Positions 52,113-60,951 of a stretch of 64,000 bases of DNA are shown piece by piece; the first letter of the stretch is position 1, and each line of letters begins with the position of its first letter. The stretch spans positions 41,790 to 105,789 of the forward strand of contig JAJRXC010000081.1 of NCBI GenBank assembly GCA_024276495.1, written 5' to 3'. The notes under the pieces were generated by a model. That model was not told where the DNA came from, did not search any database, and saw nothing but the letters and a program-made list of their open reading frames with translations. This DNA comes from Actinomycetes bacterium. GTDB lineage: Bacteria; Actinomycetota; Acidimicrobiia; Acidimicrobiales; Aldehydirespiratoraceae. Made by a program: the position numbers and the translations under genes.

Positions 52113-52214
52113 GCCGCAGCTTACGGAAAACGGCGACGCCGCCCGACGACACCGGCATCGCCACCCACGAGGGGGCGGGCCGGGCGTCGGACGGCGCCGT
52201 CGCCTGGAGGAGGC

Positions 52215-52889
52215 TCAGTCGTGTTGGTGGCCGTGCTGGTCGGCGACCTCCCGGATCCGGATCGACTGGAACCGAAGGACCTCGATGATCGTGCCCAGGC
52301 CGAAGGTGATGCCGGTCAGGAAGAAGGCGACACCGAGCCGGCGCAGCGCCGATGCGGTGACCGCCCAGGTCCGACTGTCGATGATGTCCGCGGCGGTCAC
52401 ACCGTCGAAGGATGCGGCGGCGACGATGTTGACCACGATGCCCGCGATCATCACCATCATCCCCATCATCATCAGAGCGAGCATGATCTTGGCGGTCGGC
52501 GGCATCGCCAGGGTGTGGACCTCGGCCCCGCTCAGCTCCTGGACGTCGCCGCCTCCCTTGCGGAACGATCCCAGGATCCGCGCGATCGTGAACGTGATCG
52601 CCGAGAAGACGCCGGCGAAGCCGATGAACATGAACGCCGGCACGAGATGGCCGAGGTCCTGAAGGGTCGCCAGATCGCCCCGGTCCGTCCCGGCCTCGAC
52701 CAGGGCCAGGGCGAACCCGACGCCCCAGCCCATCAGGGCCATGGCGAACATGGGAAGCCAGAGGCGGCGACCCACTTTCTGGGGGGCGTTGTAGCCGGGC
52801 GACGTGGTCGTGGCGATGGTGGCGAACCCGTCGGGTCGCTTGACGGGGCGGACCTTGCTCGCCCGTGGCTCTTTTGTGGTGGTGGTCAT
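52215..52889 (-). CDS. Multi-TM membrane protein, paralogue of the adjacent CDS
   Basis: ~4-5 TM; residues around RRLWLPMFAMALMG..VFSAITFTIARILGSFRKGGGDVQ align to the neighbouring protein. Confidence 0.75.
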   Translation of the reverse strand: MTTTTKEPRASKVRPVKRPDGFATIATTTSPGYNAPQKVGRRLWLPMFAMALMGWGVGFALALVEAGTDRGDLATLQDLGHLVPAFMFIGFAGVFSAITFTIARILGSFRKGGGDVQELSGAEVHTLAMPPTAKIMLALMMMGMMVMIAGIVVNIVAAASFDGVTAADIIDSRTWAVTASALRRLGVAFFLTGITFGLGTIIEVLRFQSIRIREVADQHGHQHD

Positions 52890-52899
52890 CAGATGCTCC

Positions 52900-53850
52900 T
52901 CAGTAGCCGTTGTGGATGATCGACTTCACCCGATCGAATTGGAAGGCAAGGACGTCGCCGATGGCGACCAGGGCCAGCACGATGCCGGCCAGGATCAGCC
53001 CGAGCGAGAGCTCGCGGAAGGGGCCGAGCCAATTCGACCAGCTCGAGAACGACGCCGGGTCGTCGGCCACCCCGATGGCGATCAGGTAGCCCACGAACTG
53101 GGCCAGGCCGGCCATGAGACCCATCATCATCAAGACGACGAATCCCTTCGCCAGGATCGGCATCTTGAGCGTGGTCACCGGAAGGCTGAGCGCCGATTGC
53201 ACCTCACCGCCGCCCTCGCGCAGTCCCGCCATGATCGTGCCGAGAAGGAAGGCGATTCCGGAGAGCAGGAACGCCTCGCCGAGGAACTCGATGCCCTGGG
53301 TGAACGCACCGGCTTGGCGGAACGACTCGGTGCCGGGAGTCTCCCCGGCCCAGACGAGCGACGAGATGAGACCTGCCGTCACGAACATGACCCCCATGGC
53401 GAGCATCGGCCGCCACATGACCCGGGCCATCTTGTTGATGGGTAGCAGCTTCGGTGGACCGTCGGTGACTTCCGCCGGCCCGAACGGCGTCGAGATCGCG
53501 CCCCGCGCCGTCGGTGCGGGTTCTCCGTGGCCGTGCAGCGATCCGAGCGACACCTTCAAGGCATCGACCCGGAACCAGAGCCGCACGAGGATGCCCACCA
53601 AGATGATCGCGATGGCGAACTTCATCGTGCCGAACGAGAAGATCGTGAGCCCGAAGGTCCACGCCAACGTCTCCCCGTAGGAGTTCTCGGCGTCGATTCC
53701 GCCGGCGGCGACGAAGTTGCCGATCGCGGCGGCCATCGTGCCCATCAAGCCGACGACGGCGAGCGCGAGACCCACCGTTCGATATCGGGCCTTTCGAGAC
53801 CCGTCCTCGGCCGGTCCCGGCCGAGTGGCGAGCGAGAGAATTGCTCCCAT
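52900..53850 (-). CDS. Multi-TM membrane protein of unknown function
   Basis: Start MGAILSLATRPG preceded by GGAGGAACAA; RVMWRPMLAMGVMF..SGIAFLLGTIMAGLREGGGEVQ. Confidence 0.75.
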   Translation of the reverse strand: MGAILSLATRPGPAEDGSRKARYRTVGLALAVVGLMGTMAAAIGNFVAAGGIDAENSYGETLAWTFGLTIFSFGTMKFAIAIILVGILVRLWFRVDALKVSLGSLHGHGEPAPTARGAISTPFGPAEVTDGPPKLLPINKMARVMWRPMLAMGVMFVTAGLISSLVWAGETPGTESFRQAGAFTQGIEFLGEAFLLSGIAFLLGTIMAGLREGGGEVQSALSLPVTTLKMPILAKGFVVLMMMGLMAGLAQFVGYLIAIGVADDPASFSSWSNWLGPFRELSLGLILAGIVLALVAIGDVLAFQFDRVKSIIHNGY

Positions 53851-53946
53851 TTGTTCCTCCTTGTTCTCCCTCCCCTGTGCGGGAGTGGGCTCCCCTGATT
53901 GGGAGCGACATCGGTGGGAACCGGGGGCGGGCCGGTGAACGTTCGC

Positions 53947-53986
53947 AATGACGCCATTTGCGTCATTCAACATTCGCGTCATTCAA
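53947..53986. promoter_or_regulatory. Operator-like repeat region upstream of the paired membrane genes
   Basis: Inverted repeat AATGACGC-CATTT-GCGTCATT plus direct repeat GCGTCATTCAA at 53960 and 53976. Confidence 0.55.
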
Positions 53987-54072
53987 AACGCGTCGCTCGA
54001 GTTCGGCGGCGATCGAGATTCGCGTCGATCAAGGACGATCGACGTCTCGGCGCGTCGCCGGACATGGTCCGG

Positions 54073-54768
54073 TCACTCGTCGAGATCCTCGATCAGGGAG
54101 AGCAGGCCGGCGGGGTCGGTGAGGGTGATCCGGCGGTAGCCGAGCTCGAGCAGTCCGGCCGCTTCGAGCGACTTCAGCACCCGCTGCACGCTGGTTCGGG
54201 GCGCACCGAGCATCTCCGCGAGCCGACCGTGGGTGAGGACCACCGTTTCGTCGTCGTCGGCTTCGCGCAACAGGAGCGAGGCGAGTTGGGATTCGAGTCC
54301 GCCGGCGAGCAGGTCGACCAGGCGGTTCTGGAGGCCGGCCATCCGTTCGGCCAGCGAGATGAACCAGCGTCGGGCGACCGCGGGCCGGGTCTGGAGCAGC
54401 TCGAAAAGTGAGGACGCCTCGATGGACAGAACCGTCGCGTCCTCCGTGGCCCTCGCGTCGAAGGGTTCCTCCTCGCCCAGGAACGCGGGCACGTCGCCGA
54501 AGACGTCGCCGGGCCGAAGGAGCTGCAGGGTCACGGCTCGGCCGCTGACCGTGCGGGAGAGCTCGATGACTCCGGATCGCACGACATGGATCCGGGCGGC
54601 GGGGTCACCCCGGCGAAACACGAAGGTGCCGCCGGCGTAGCGTTCCTCGCCCATCTCGCCGGCGAGCTCGGCGATGTCCTTCTCGCTCAGGGGAGCATGG
54701 TGGCCGCGGCTGAGACAGCAGGCCAGCCAGTTCCCGTATCTCGAAAGTCGTGCACCGATGAAGGCCAT
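54073..54768 (-). CDS. Crp/Fnr family transcriptional regulator
   Basis: cNMP-type beta-roll (GGTFVFRRGDPAARIHVVRSGVIELSR) and HTH LAEMLGAPRTSVQRVLKSLEAAGLLELGYRRITLTD. Confidence 0.92.
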   Translation of the reverse strand: MAFIGARLSRYGNWLACCLSRGHHAPLSEKDIAELAGEMGEERYAGGTFVFRRGDPAARIHVVRSGVIELSRTVSGRAVTLQLLRPGDVFGDVPAFLGEEEPFDARATEDATVLSIEASSLFELLQTRPAVARRWFISLAERMAGLQNRLVDLLAGGLESQLASLLLREADDDETVVLTHGRLAEMLGAPRTSVQRVLKSLEAAGLLELGYRRITLTDPAGLLSLIEDLDE

Positions 54769-54836
54769 CGAAGGGAGAACCCCGTCCGGGGCGTCTCATT
54801 CCCGCCGGTCGCGATCTCAATCGGGCGGGCCCTGAC

Positions 54837-56585
54837 TCACCAGGACCCGCCGCCGCCTCCGCCGCCACCACCGCCGGAGCCGCCACCCCCGCCGCCCGAG
54901 GACGAGGGGGCAGTGGACGCGGTGGAGAACGACCGGGAGAACGCGGGCGCCGCGGCGACCCAGGCGGCGTGGCGGGGGAGCGACGCGGTCGTGGAGGTGG
55001 GCTCGGCGAGGGCGGCTTCGACGGCTCGTTCCCAACGGTCGACCTCGCCCAGCGCAACCGCCCAGGCGGTGTACTGGCGAAGCAAGCCCATGTCGGCGGC
55101 CCGTTCGACATGGGCCGCCTCCGACTCGTGGAGGAAGCGGCGGAACGACTCGACGCGGATCCACGCACCCGTCCCCTGCGGGGTTCGCACCCGAAGTTCC
55201 CACGCCCGCAGGAGCGAGGCGAACCCGGCGCCGGCGGCGATCGCGGCGACGACGAGGAGGGTGAGCCAGCCCGATCCGGAACGGTTGGCGAAGGCGGCGG
55301 CGGCCACGGTTCCGATGAGCCCGGCCAGCAGTCCGAGCGCGCCGAATCCCAGCGCCTTCATCCGGCGCCGCCGGCCCTGTTCGTCCCAGAGGCCGGCGCC
55401 TCGACGCCACTCCTCCAGGGCGGTGCCGAGCTGCCCCCAACCCGACGCGAACGCCGGGTCGTACTTCGCGAGGGAGATCACGTCGTTCGGACCGAACATC
55501 GAATCGAGGACTTCGGCGACGGCCGGGTTGGGCGTGGCCGATCCTCGACGGATCGTGGGCGTCTTCGCATCGATGTCGAGCTCGACCTCTTCGCGAATCG
55601 CGCATTCGAGGAGCCACGCGGTCTTGTGGTCATCGAGCACCCGCTCGGAGTGGACGACCCCGCCGAGTGCGGCGCTCAGATCGCGGGGGGCTTCGAACTC
55701 GATGGTGGTCATCTCCCTGAGCTCGTCGTGGTCGGCCAGTCGGCGGGTCGCTCCGGCTTCGTCGTCGGGCCCGAAGGCGGCGACAACGGAACCTCCGTCC
55801 CATACCCACTCGCGTCCGAGTCGGCGGAACACCGGGGAGATCATCGAGCCGCCGCCGAGCGCGGCGAGAAAGGCCAGCCAGGTCGGGGTTCTCCAGCCGG
55901 CCCCCGGATCCGGGGCCGGTCCGGTCGGCGGGGCCGGGAGGTCCGGCGTGACGGGAGAACCGAGGGTGGCCCGGATGGTCAGGAACTCGCCGGGATCGAC
56001 GCGGTCGTGGGTGACGACGATGTGGCCGGGTCCGGTCACCTGAACGGTGCAGCCGCCGCTGGTTCCGAGCACGCCGGTGTCGCAGCTCGGGTTTCGCAGC
56101 TCCCGTGCCGACGTGAGATGGATCTCGATGTCGTTGACCGGTACGTCCCAGCCGTCACCTACCGCGTTCCAGACCACGTCGGGGCCGAAGATCAGCCCGG
56201 TGTGCGGATAGTTGATCGTGTAGCGGTGACGGTTGCTGATGGTGACATCGGGGTCGCCGACCCTGAGCTCGGTTCCCAGCCACCACGAGTTGACCGCCAC
56301 CTGGTCGGGCGCGGTCGGTGATTCGACGGAGAACGGGGCACTGGGGGCGACGTCGGGGATCTGGCGAAACAGCCCGTGTCTGCGGGCGGATCCGAAGTCG
56401 TAGTCGATCACCTCGGTTATCTCGGCCGCGCCGGTCGCGTCGATGTCGGCGTGGGCCCAGAAGGCCCCGATGCGTTCGGTGTCGCCGGCGAACGCGCCGA
56501 TCAGGGCGGCGACGCCGATGACGGCCGCGCCGGCGGGCAGCAGGAATCGGTCGAGTCGGCGTCGTTGTTCCGGTCGCAGGGCCAC
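54837..56585 (-). CDS. DUF2207-type membrane protein with C-terminal Gly/Ser tail
   Basis: ITEVIDYDFGSARRHGLFRQIP, N- and C-terminal TMs, ends SSGGGGGGSGGGGGGGGGGSW. Confidence 0.88.
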   Translation of the reverse strand: MALRPEQRRRLDRFLLPAGAAVIGVAALIGAFAGDTERIGAFWAHADIDATGAAEITEVIDYDFGSARRHGLFRQIPDVAPSAPFSVESPTAPDQVAVNSWWLGTELRVGDPDVTISNRHRYTINYPHTGLIFGPDVVWNAVGDGWDVPVNDIEIHLTSARELRNPSCDTGVLGTSGGCTVQVTGPGHIVVTHDRVDPGEFLTIRATLGSPVTPDLPAPPTGPAPDPGAGWRTPTWLAFLAALGGGSMISPVFRRLGREWVWDGGSVVAAFGPDDEAGATRRLADHDELREMTTIEFEAPRDLSAALGGVVHSERVLDDHKTAWLLECAIREEVELDIDAKTPTIRRGSATPNPAVAEVLDSMFGPNDVISLAKYDPAFASGWGQLGTALEEWRRGAGLWDEQGRRRRMKALGFGALGLLAGLIGTVAAAAFANRSGSGWLTLLVVAAIAAGAGFASLLRAWELRVRTPQGTGAWIRVESFRRFLHESEAAHVERAADMGLLRQYTAWAVALGEVDRWERAVEAALAEPTSTTASLPRHAAWVAAAPAFSRSFSTASTAPSSSGGGGGGSGGGGGGGGGGSW

Positions 56586-56613
56586 GGGGGGCAGCGTATT
56601 CGGCGAGAGGCAC

Positions 56614-57078
56614 TCAGGCTTCGGCGGCTTCGGCCAGCTTCTTCTTGTGGGCCAGGTAGCCCTTGACCATCTCGGCGAAGTGGGCCGGGTTGTAGATGTC
56701 CTCCTCGGAGCTCCACAGCCCGTTGCCCGCGTACTTGAGGATGGTGATGTTGGCTTCCTGCCACACCGATCCGTCACCGGGGTCGGCGAACCGGTTGAAG
56801 ACCCGGCAGATGACCCAACCCTTGTCCTCGTCGATCGTGTACCAGTCGATCGGGAAGTAGATCATCTCGTTGTTGGGCCACTGATCCATCGTCGACTGGA
56901 TCCAGTTGTAGATCGCTTCCCGTCCACCGATGGTGCCGTAGTGGTGTTCGACATAGGTGGCGTCTTCGGTGAACTGGTCGGCCCACTCCCGCCAGTCGTG
57001 AGACGTCGCGGCGCGCCGCGCTCGGGCCTGGTACTTGTCGAACTCCTCTTCGAGCTCTTCTCGACTCCATCGTCCCAT
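56614..57078 (-). CDS. SnoaL/NTF2-like protein
   Basis: DWREWADQFTEDATYVEHHYGTIGGREAIYNWI. Confidence 0.88.
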   Translation of the reverse strand: MGRWSREELEEEFDKYQARARRAATSHDWREWADQFTEDATYVEHHYGTIGGREAIYNWIQSTMDQWPNNEMIYFPIDWYTIDEDKGWVICRVFNRFADPGDGSVWQEANITILKYAGNGLWSSEEDIYNPAHFAEMVKGYLAHKKKLAEAAEA

Positions 57079-57143
57079 CGGGTCCCCCTTGTCGGTGCGG
57101 GTCGATTCTGGCCCACCTCGACGTGGGGCACCAGACCGGGCCG

Positions 57144-58121
57144 TCACCAGGCGCAGAGCTCGCGGCAGGAGTCGGCGATCGTGGCAGCCGACGGACGGTA
57201 GGCATCCTCGAGTGGCGGGCTGAACGGGACCGGCACGTCGAGGCCACCGAGGCGTTTCACCGGCGCGTCGAGGTCGGTGAAACAGACGTCGGCGACCGTG
57301 GCCGCGATCTCGGCGCCGATCCCGGCGAGGCGGTTGGCGGCGTGGACGACCAGGACCCGGCTCGTCTTGCGGACCGATGCGGTCACCGTCTCCAGGTCGA
57401 GCGGCTTGAGCGTGCGGAGATCGACGACCTCCACGTCGATTCCTTCGGTCGCCAAGTGCGCGGCGGCGGTCGTCGCCTCGTGGCGCATGGCGCCATAGGT
57501 GACGACGGTGCAGTGCGAGCCGGGCCGGGCGATCTCGGCGACCCCGATCGGAACCGGCGCGTCGCCGCCCGGGACCGATCCCTTGAGCGCACGGTAGAGC
57601 GGCTTCGACTCGAAGTAGACGACCGGGTTGTCGTCGCGGATCGCCGACAGCAACAGGCCGTACGCGTCGGCGAGCGTCGACGGGGCGACGACTTTGAGAC
57701 CGGGGGTGTGGACGAACCACGCCTCGGGGTTCTGCGAGTGGAAGGGGCCGGATCTCAGGTTGCCGTCGGCGGGCGCCCGCAGCACCCACGGCACCGCGCC
57801 GCCCCACCGGTAGTGGGCGGTCGCCGCGAACTGGACGATCGAGTCGAAGCCGGTGCTGATGAAGTCGGCGAACTGCACTTCGATGACGGGTCGGAGCCCC
57901 ATGAGGGCCATGCCGTTGGCGGCCCCGATGAAGCCGAGCTCGGTCATCGGCATGTTGCGAACCCGGGACTCGCCGAAACGTTCGGCGACCGGTTTCGTCA
58001 CCTTGAAGGCGCCACCGAACGGCCCGGCGACATCTTCGCCCATGACCAGCACTCGGTCGTCGCGGTCCATCTCGTGGAGCAGCGCGGCGCTGATCGCATC
58101 GAGGTAGGTCCCGTCACTCAT
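57144..58121 (-). CDS. 2-oxoacid (pyruvate/acetoin-type) dehydrogenase E1 beta subunit
   Basis: MGEDVAGPFGGAFKVTKPVAERFGESRVRNMPMTELGFIGAANGMALMGLRPVIEVQFADF. Confidence 0.93.
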   Translation of the reverse strand: MSDGTYLDAISAALLHEMDRDDRVLVMGEDVAGPFGGAFKVTKPVAERFGESRVRNMPMTELGFIGAANGMALMGLRPVIEVQFADFISTGFDSIVQFAATAHYRWGGAVPWVLRAPADGNLRSGPFHSQNPEAWFVHTPGLKVVAPSTLADAYGLLLSAIRDDNPVVYFESKPLYRALKGSVPGGDAPVPIGVAEIARPGSHCTVVTYGAMRHEATTAAAHLATEGIDVEVVDLRTLKPLDLETVTASVRKTSRVLVVHAANRLAGIGAEIAATVADVCFTDLDAPVKRLGGLDVPVPFSPPLEDAYRPSAATIADSCRELCAW

Positions 58122-59082
58122 GTCCGGGCCCGGTCGCCCACACTCGTGCCGTGACCTCGCCGGGATCGGGCCAGGGGCTGTCGCGGGCGAACGCCACCGC
58201 GTCGTCGACGACGACACCCACCTCGTCGTCGATCGCTCGAATCCGGTCCGTTTCCGTCTCGGCTGCGGCGAGCCGGTTCTCGAGAAGGGTCAGCGGGTCG
58301 CGTTCGTGCCATCGTTCGAGGAGAGCGTCGGGCACATACTCGAATCCGTCGTGAATCGCGTGGCCGAGCATGCGCATCGTCTCGGCGACGACCACTGTCG
58401 GGCCACCACCGTCGCGGGCCCGATTCACCGCGGCTTGAACCGCCCGGTGGACGGCGATGACGTCGTTGCCGTCGATGTCGACCGCGTCGACACCCATCGC
58501 CCGCGACCGGGCCGCGATGTCGGGATTGGCGGAATGTTCCGCGATCGGGGTCGAGTAGGCGTACTGGTTGTTCTCGACCACGATCACGACCGGGGCGCGA
58601 TCGAGAGCGGCCAGATTGAGCGATTCGGTGAACAGCCCGGTGATCGATCCGCCGTCGCCGGTGAAGGTCAGGGCGACCCGCGGCTCTCCGCGGTGACGAA
58701 ACGCCATCGCCGCGCCGACCGCCACCGGGAGGGACTGTGGGAGATGTGAGACGAACCCGATGATGCCCAACGAGAGGTCGCCGCAGCCGTGGATGTTGGC
58801 GTCTCGGCCGCGGCTCACCCCGGTTGCCCGCCCGAGTTGGTGGGCGAGAAGTCGACGAGGCGACATTCCCCGCACGAGATACGCACCGAGGTCGCGATGC
58901 ATCGGGGCGACCACGTCGTCGCCGGCCAGACACAGGGCGGCCCCGACGGAGATCGCTTCGTGTCCGCGTTGGTTGAACGTCCCGCCCACCCCTTGACCGG
59001 TCAGCCAGAGGTTGCGGATGGCGTCGTCGACCGCGCGGGTCAGGCGCATCCACCGGTAGGCGACGAGGAGGTCGAGTTCCAT
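58114..59082 (-). CDS. 2-oxoacid (pyruvate/acetoin-type) dehydrogenase E1 alpha subunit
   Basis: GHEAISVGAAL, TPP motif GDGGSITGLFTESLNLAALDRAPVVIVVENNQYAYSTP. Confidence 0.93.
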   Translation of the reverse strand: MELDLLVAYRWMRLTRAVDDAIRNLWLTGQGVGGTFNQRGHEAISVGAALCLAGDDVVAPMHRDLGAYLVRGMSPRRLLAHQLGRATGVSRGRDANIHGCGDLSLGIIGFVSHLPQSLPVAVGAAMAFRHRGEPRVALTFTGDGGSITGLFTESLNLAALDRAPVVIVVENNQYAYSTPIAEHSANPDIAARSRAMGVDAVDIDGNDVIAVHRAVQAAVNRARDGGGPTVVVAETMRMLGHAIHDGFEYVPDALLERWHERDPLTLLENRLAAAETETDRIRAIDDEVGVVVDDAVAFARDSPWPDPGEVTARVWATGPGHE

Positions 59083-59099
59083 CGGAGCCGAGTCTGACC

Positions 59100-59990
59100 T
59101 CAGCCGCCGTACTGCGCCACCGTGGTCAACGGCGGTCGTTCCCCGACCTGGGCGTCGACCGGCTCGAGGTCGGGACGTTGCAGCACATGGCTCCACTCGG
59201 GCTGCCACTCGACGTTCGCCCGTCGAAGGGCGACGTGGAGGATCTCCATGGCCTGAGCCGAGAGCTCGTGGAGCGGACGGTTGCGATGCACGCGCACGCC
59301 GAGATCGACCTGCGCCAGTCGCTCCAGGCCCACCAGGTCGGCGATGTCGATCAGCAGGCCCGTCTCGACCCCGTAGCCCATCGCGAACGGCACCTGCTCG
59401 AGGATCTCGCGACGGCCGGCGTACTCGCCGCCGAGAGGTTGGCGGACGGAGGTGAGGTGGGGGAACAGGGTCGCCAGCAGGGGCCGCGCCATCAGTTAGG
59501 TGGTGCGGCCGCCGCCGGTGCCGCCGATCTCCGGCCGTTCGTAGTAGCCCTTCACCATCGCGACCGACGGGTCGGTGAGCAGTGGGCCGACGAGGCCCGT
59601 GACACAGGCCGGCGTGAAGGATGTGAGGTCGGCATCGATCCAGACGATGAGATCGCCGGAGCAGGCGGCGAGGCTCTTCCACAACACGTTGCCCTTGCCG
59701 CTTCCCGGGCCGCATTCGGGAAGGACCTCGGCCACCTGGACGACCTTTGCGCCCTCGGCCCGGGCGACGGCCGCGGTGTCGTCTTCGCTTCGGTCGTCGA
59801 TCACCAGGATCTCGTCGACGAACGAGTGTCCGTTCGACGTCAGATGCTCGTGGATCGCGCCGACGATCGTGCCGACGGTCGCCTCCTCGTTGCGGGCGGG
59901 GATGCACACCGAGATGGTGTGCGTCCCCTTCGCGTCGCGCAGCATTGGCAGCGGGAAGTCGAAGGCGGAATGGCTGCGAACGTCGGACAT
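59100..59990 (-). pseudogene. gpgS: Glucosyl-3-phosphoglycerate synthase, frame interrupted by one in-frame TAA
   Basis: SVCIPARNEEATVGTIVGAIHEHL, SGDLIVWIDADLTSFTPACVTGLVGPLL, KGYYERP..GGRTT*LMARPLLATLFPHL..QPLGGEYAGRREILEQVPFAMGYGVETGLLID; stop at 59496-59498. Confidence 0.88.
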
Positions 59991-60071
59991 GGCGCCATCA
60001 GCGTAGGACGGCGCGGAACGCACGGTGCCGGTCTGGTGACATCGCCGCCTCGCCGCGCCTACGGTGGGTCG

Positions 60072-60926
60072 ATGTCGCTGCGTCGCCGCTTTGCCATGTT
60101 CTCGATGCTCGCCCTCGGCGTGACGCTCTGGTTCGATGTCGCCGCCGAACCGCCGCTCGGCGCGTCCTCGTCGTCGGTTCTCACGGCCGGGTCGAGCCCG
60201 GCGGCACCGCCCGTTGCCGGGCTCACCGTCGCGAGCTCGACGACGAGCACGACCAGCACCACGACCAGCACCACCTCCACGACCACGACGACGACCACAC
60301 CGCTGGATCCCTACGAGACGTTCGTGGCCAACATCCGCCCCGAGATCACGGTGCTCGACGCGTTCGAGACCCCCGACGGCGAACGCGCCGTGTTCGAGTA
60401 CGCGATCACCAATCCGACCTACTTCGGGAATCCCCTTGCGTTGATGATCACCGATCGGACAGACGACGGGACCTGGCTCAAGGTGCAGATTCCCGTGCGA
60501 CCCAACGGGACCGAGGCATGGATCCGCGCCGACGACGCGGTGATCACCTCCCACCGCTTCCGCGCCGAGGTGAACCTCACCCAGCGGTCCGTGACGGTCT
60601 GGAACGGGGAGGACGTCGTCGTCGAGACGGCCGCCGTGATCGGAGCGGCCGACAGCCCGACCCCGCTGGGCAGCTTCTTCGTCAACGATCTCGTCGAGAA
60701 ATGGGATTCGAGCGCCTACGGGCCCTACATCCTCAGCTTGTCGGGCTTCTCGGAGGCGCTCGAGACGTTCGGTGGTGCGATACCGGTGATCGCGATCCAC
60801 GGCACCAACCGTCCCGAGCTGATGGGCGGCGCGTTCTCGAACGGGTGCATTCGGATTCCCAATGAGGTGATCAAGGTCCTGGCGAAGACGGTTCCGATCG
60901 GGACACCCGTCGACATCGTCGCATGA
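60072..60926 (+). CDS. L,D-transpeptidase (YkuD) with Thr/Ser-rich stalk
   Basis: IPVIAIHGTNRPELMGGAFSNGCIRIPN catalytic motif; SSTTSTTSTTTSTTSTTTTTTTP linker. Confidence 0.92.
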   Translation: MSLRRRFAMFSMLALGVTLWFDVAAEPPLGASSSSVLTAGSSPAAPPVAGLTVASSTTSTTSTTTSTTSTTTTTTTPLDPYETFVANIRPEITVLDAFETPDGERAVFEYAITNPTYFGNPLALMITDRTDDGTWLKVQIPVRPNGTEAWIRADDAVITSHRFRAEVNLTQRSVTVWNGEDVVVETAAVIGAADSPTPLGSFFVNDLVEKWDSSAYGPYILSLSGFSEALETFGGAIPVIAIHGTNRPELMGGAFSNGCIRIPNEVIKVLAKTVPIGTPVDIVA

Positions 60927-60951
60927 CGCGCCGGTCGTAGCCTGCGAATCG

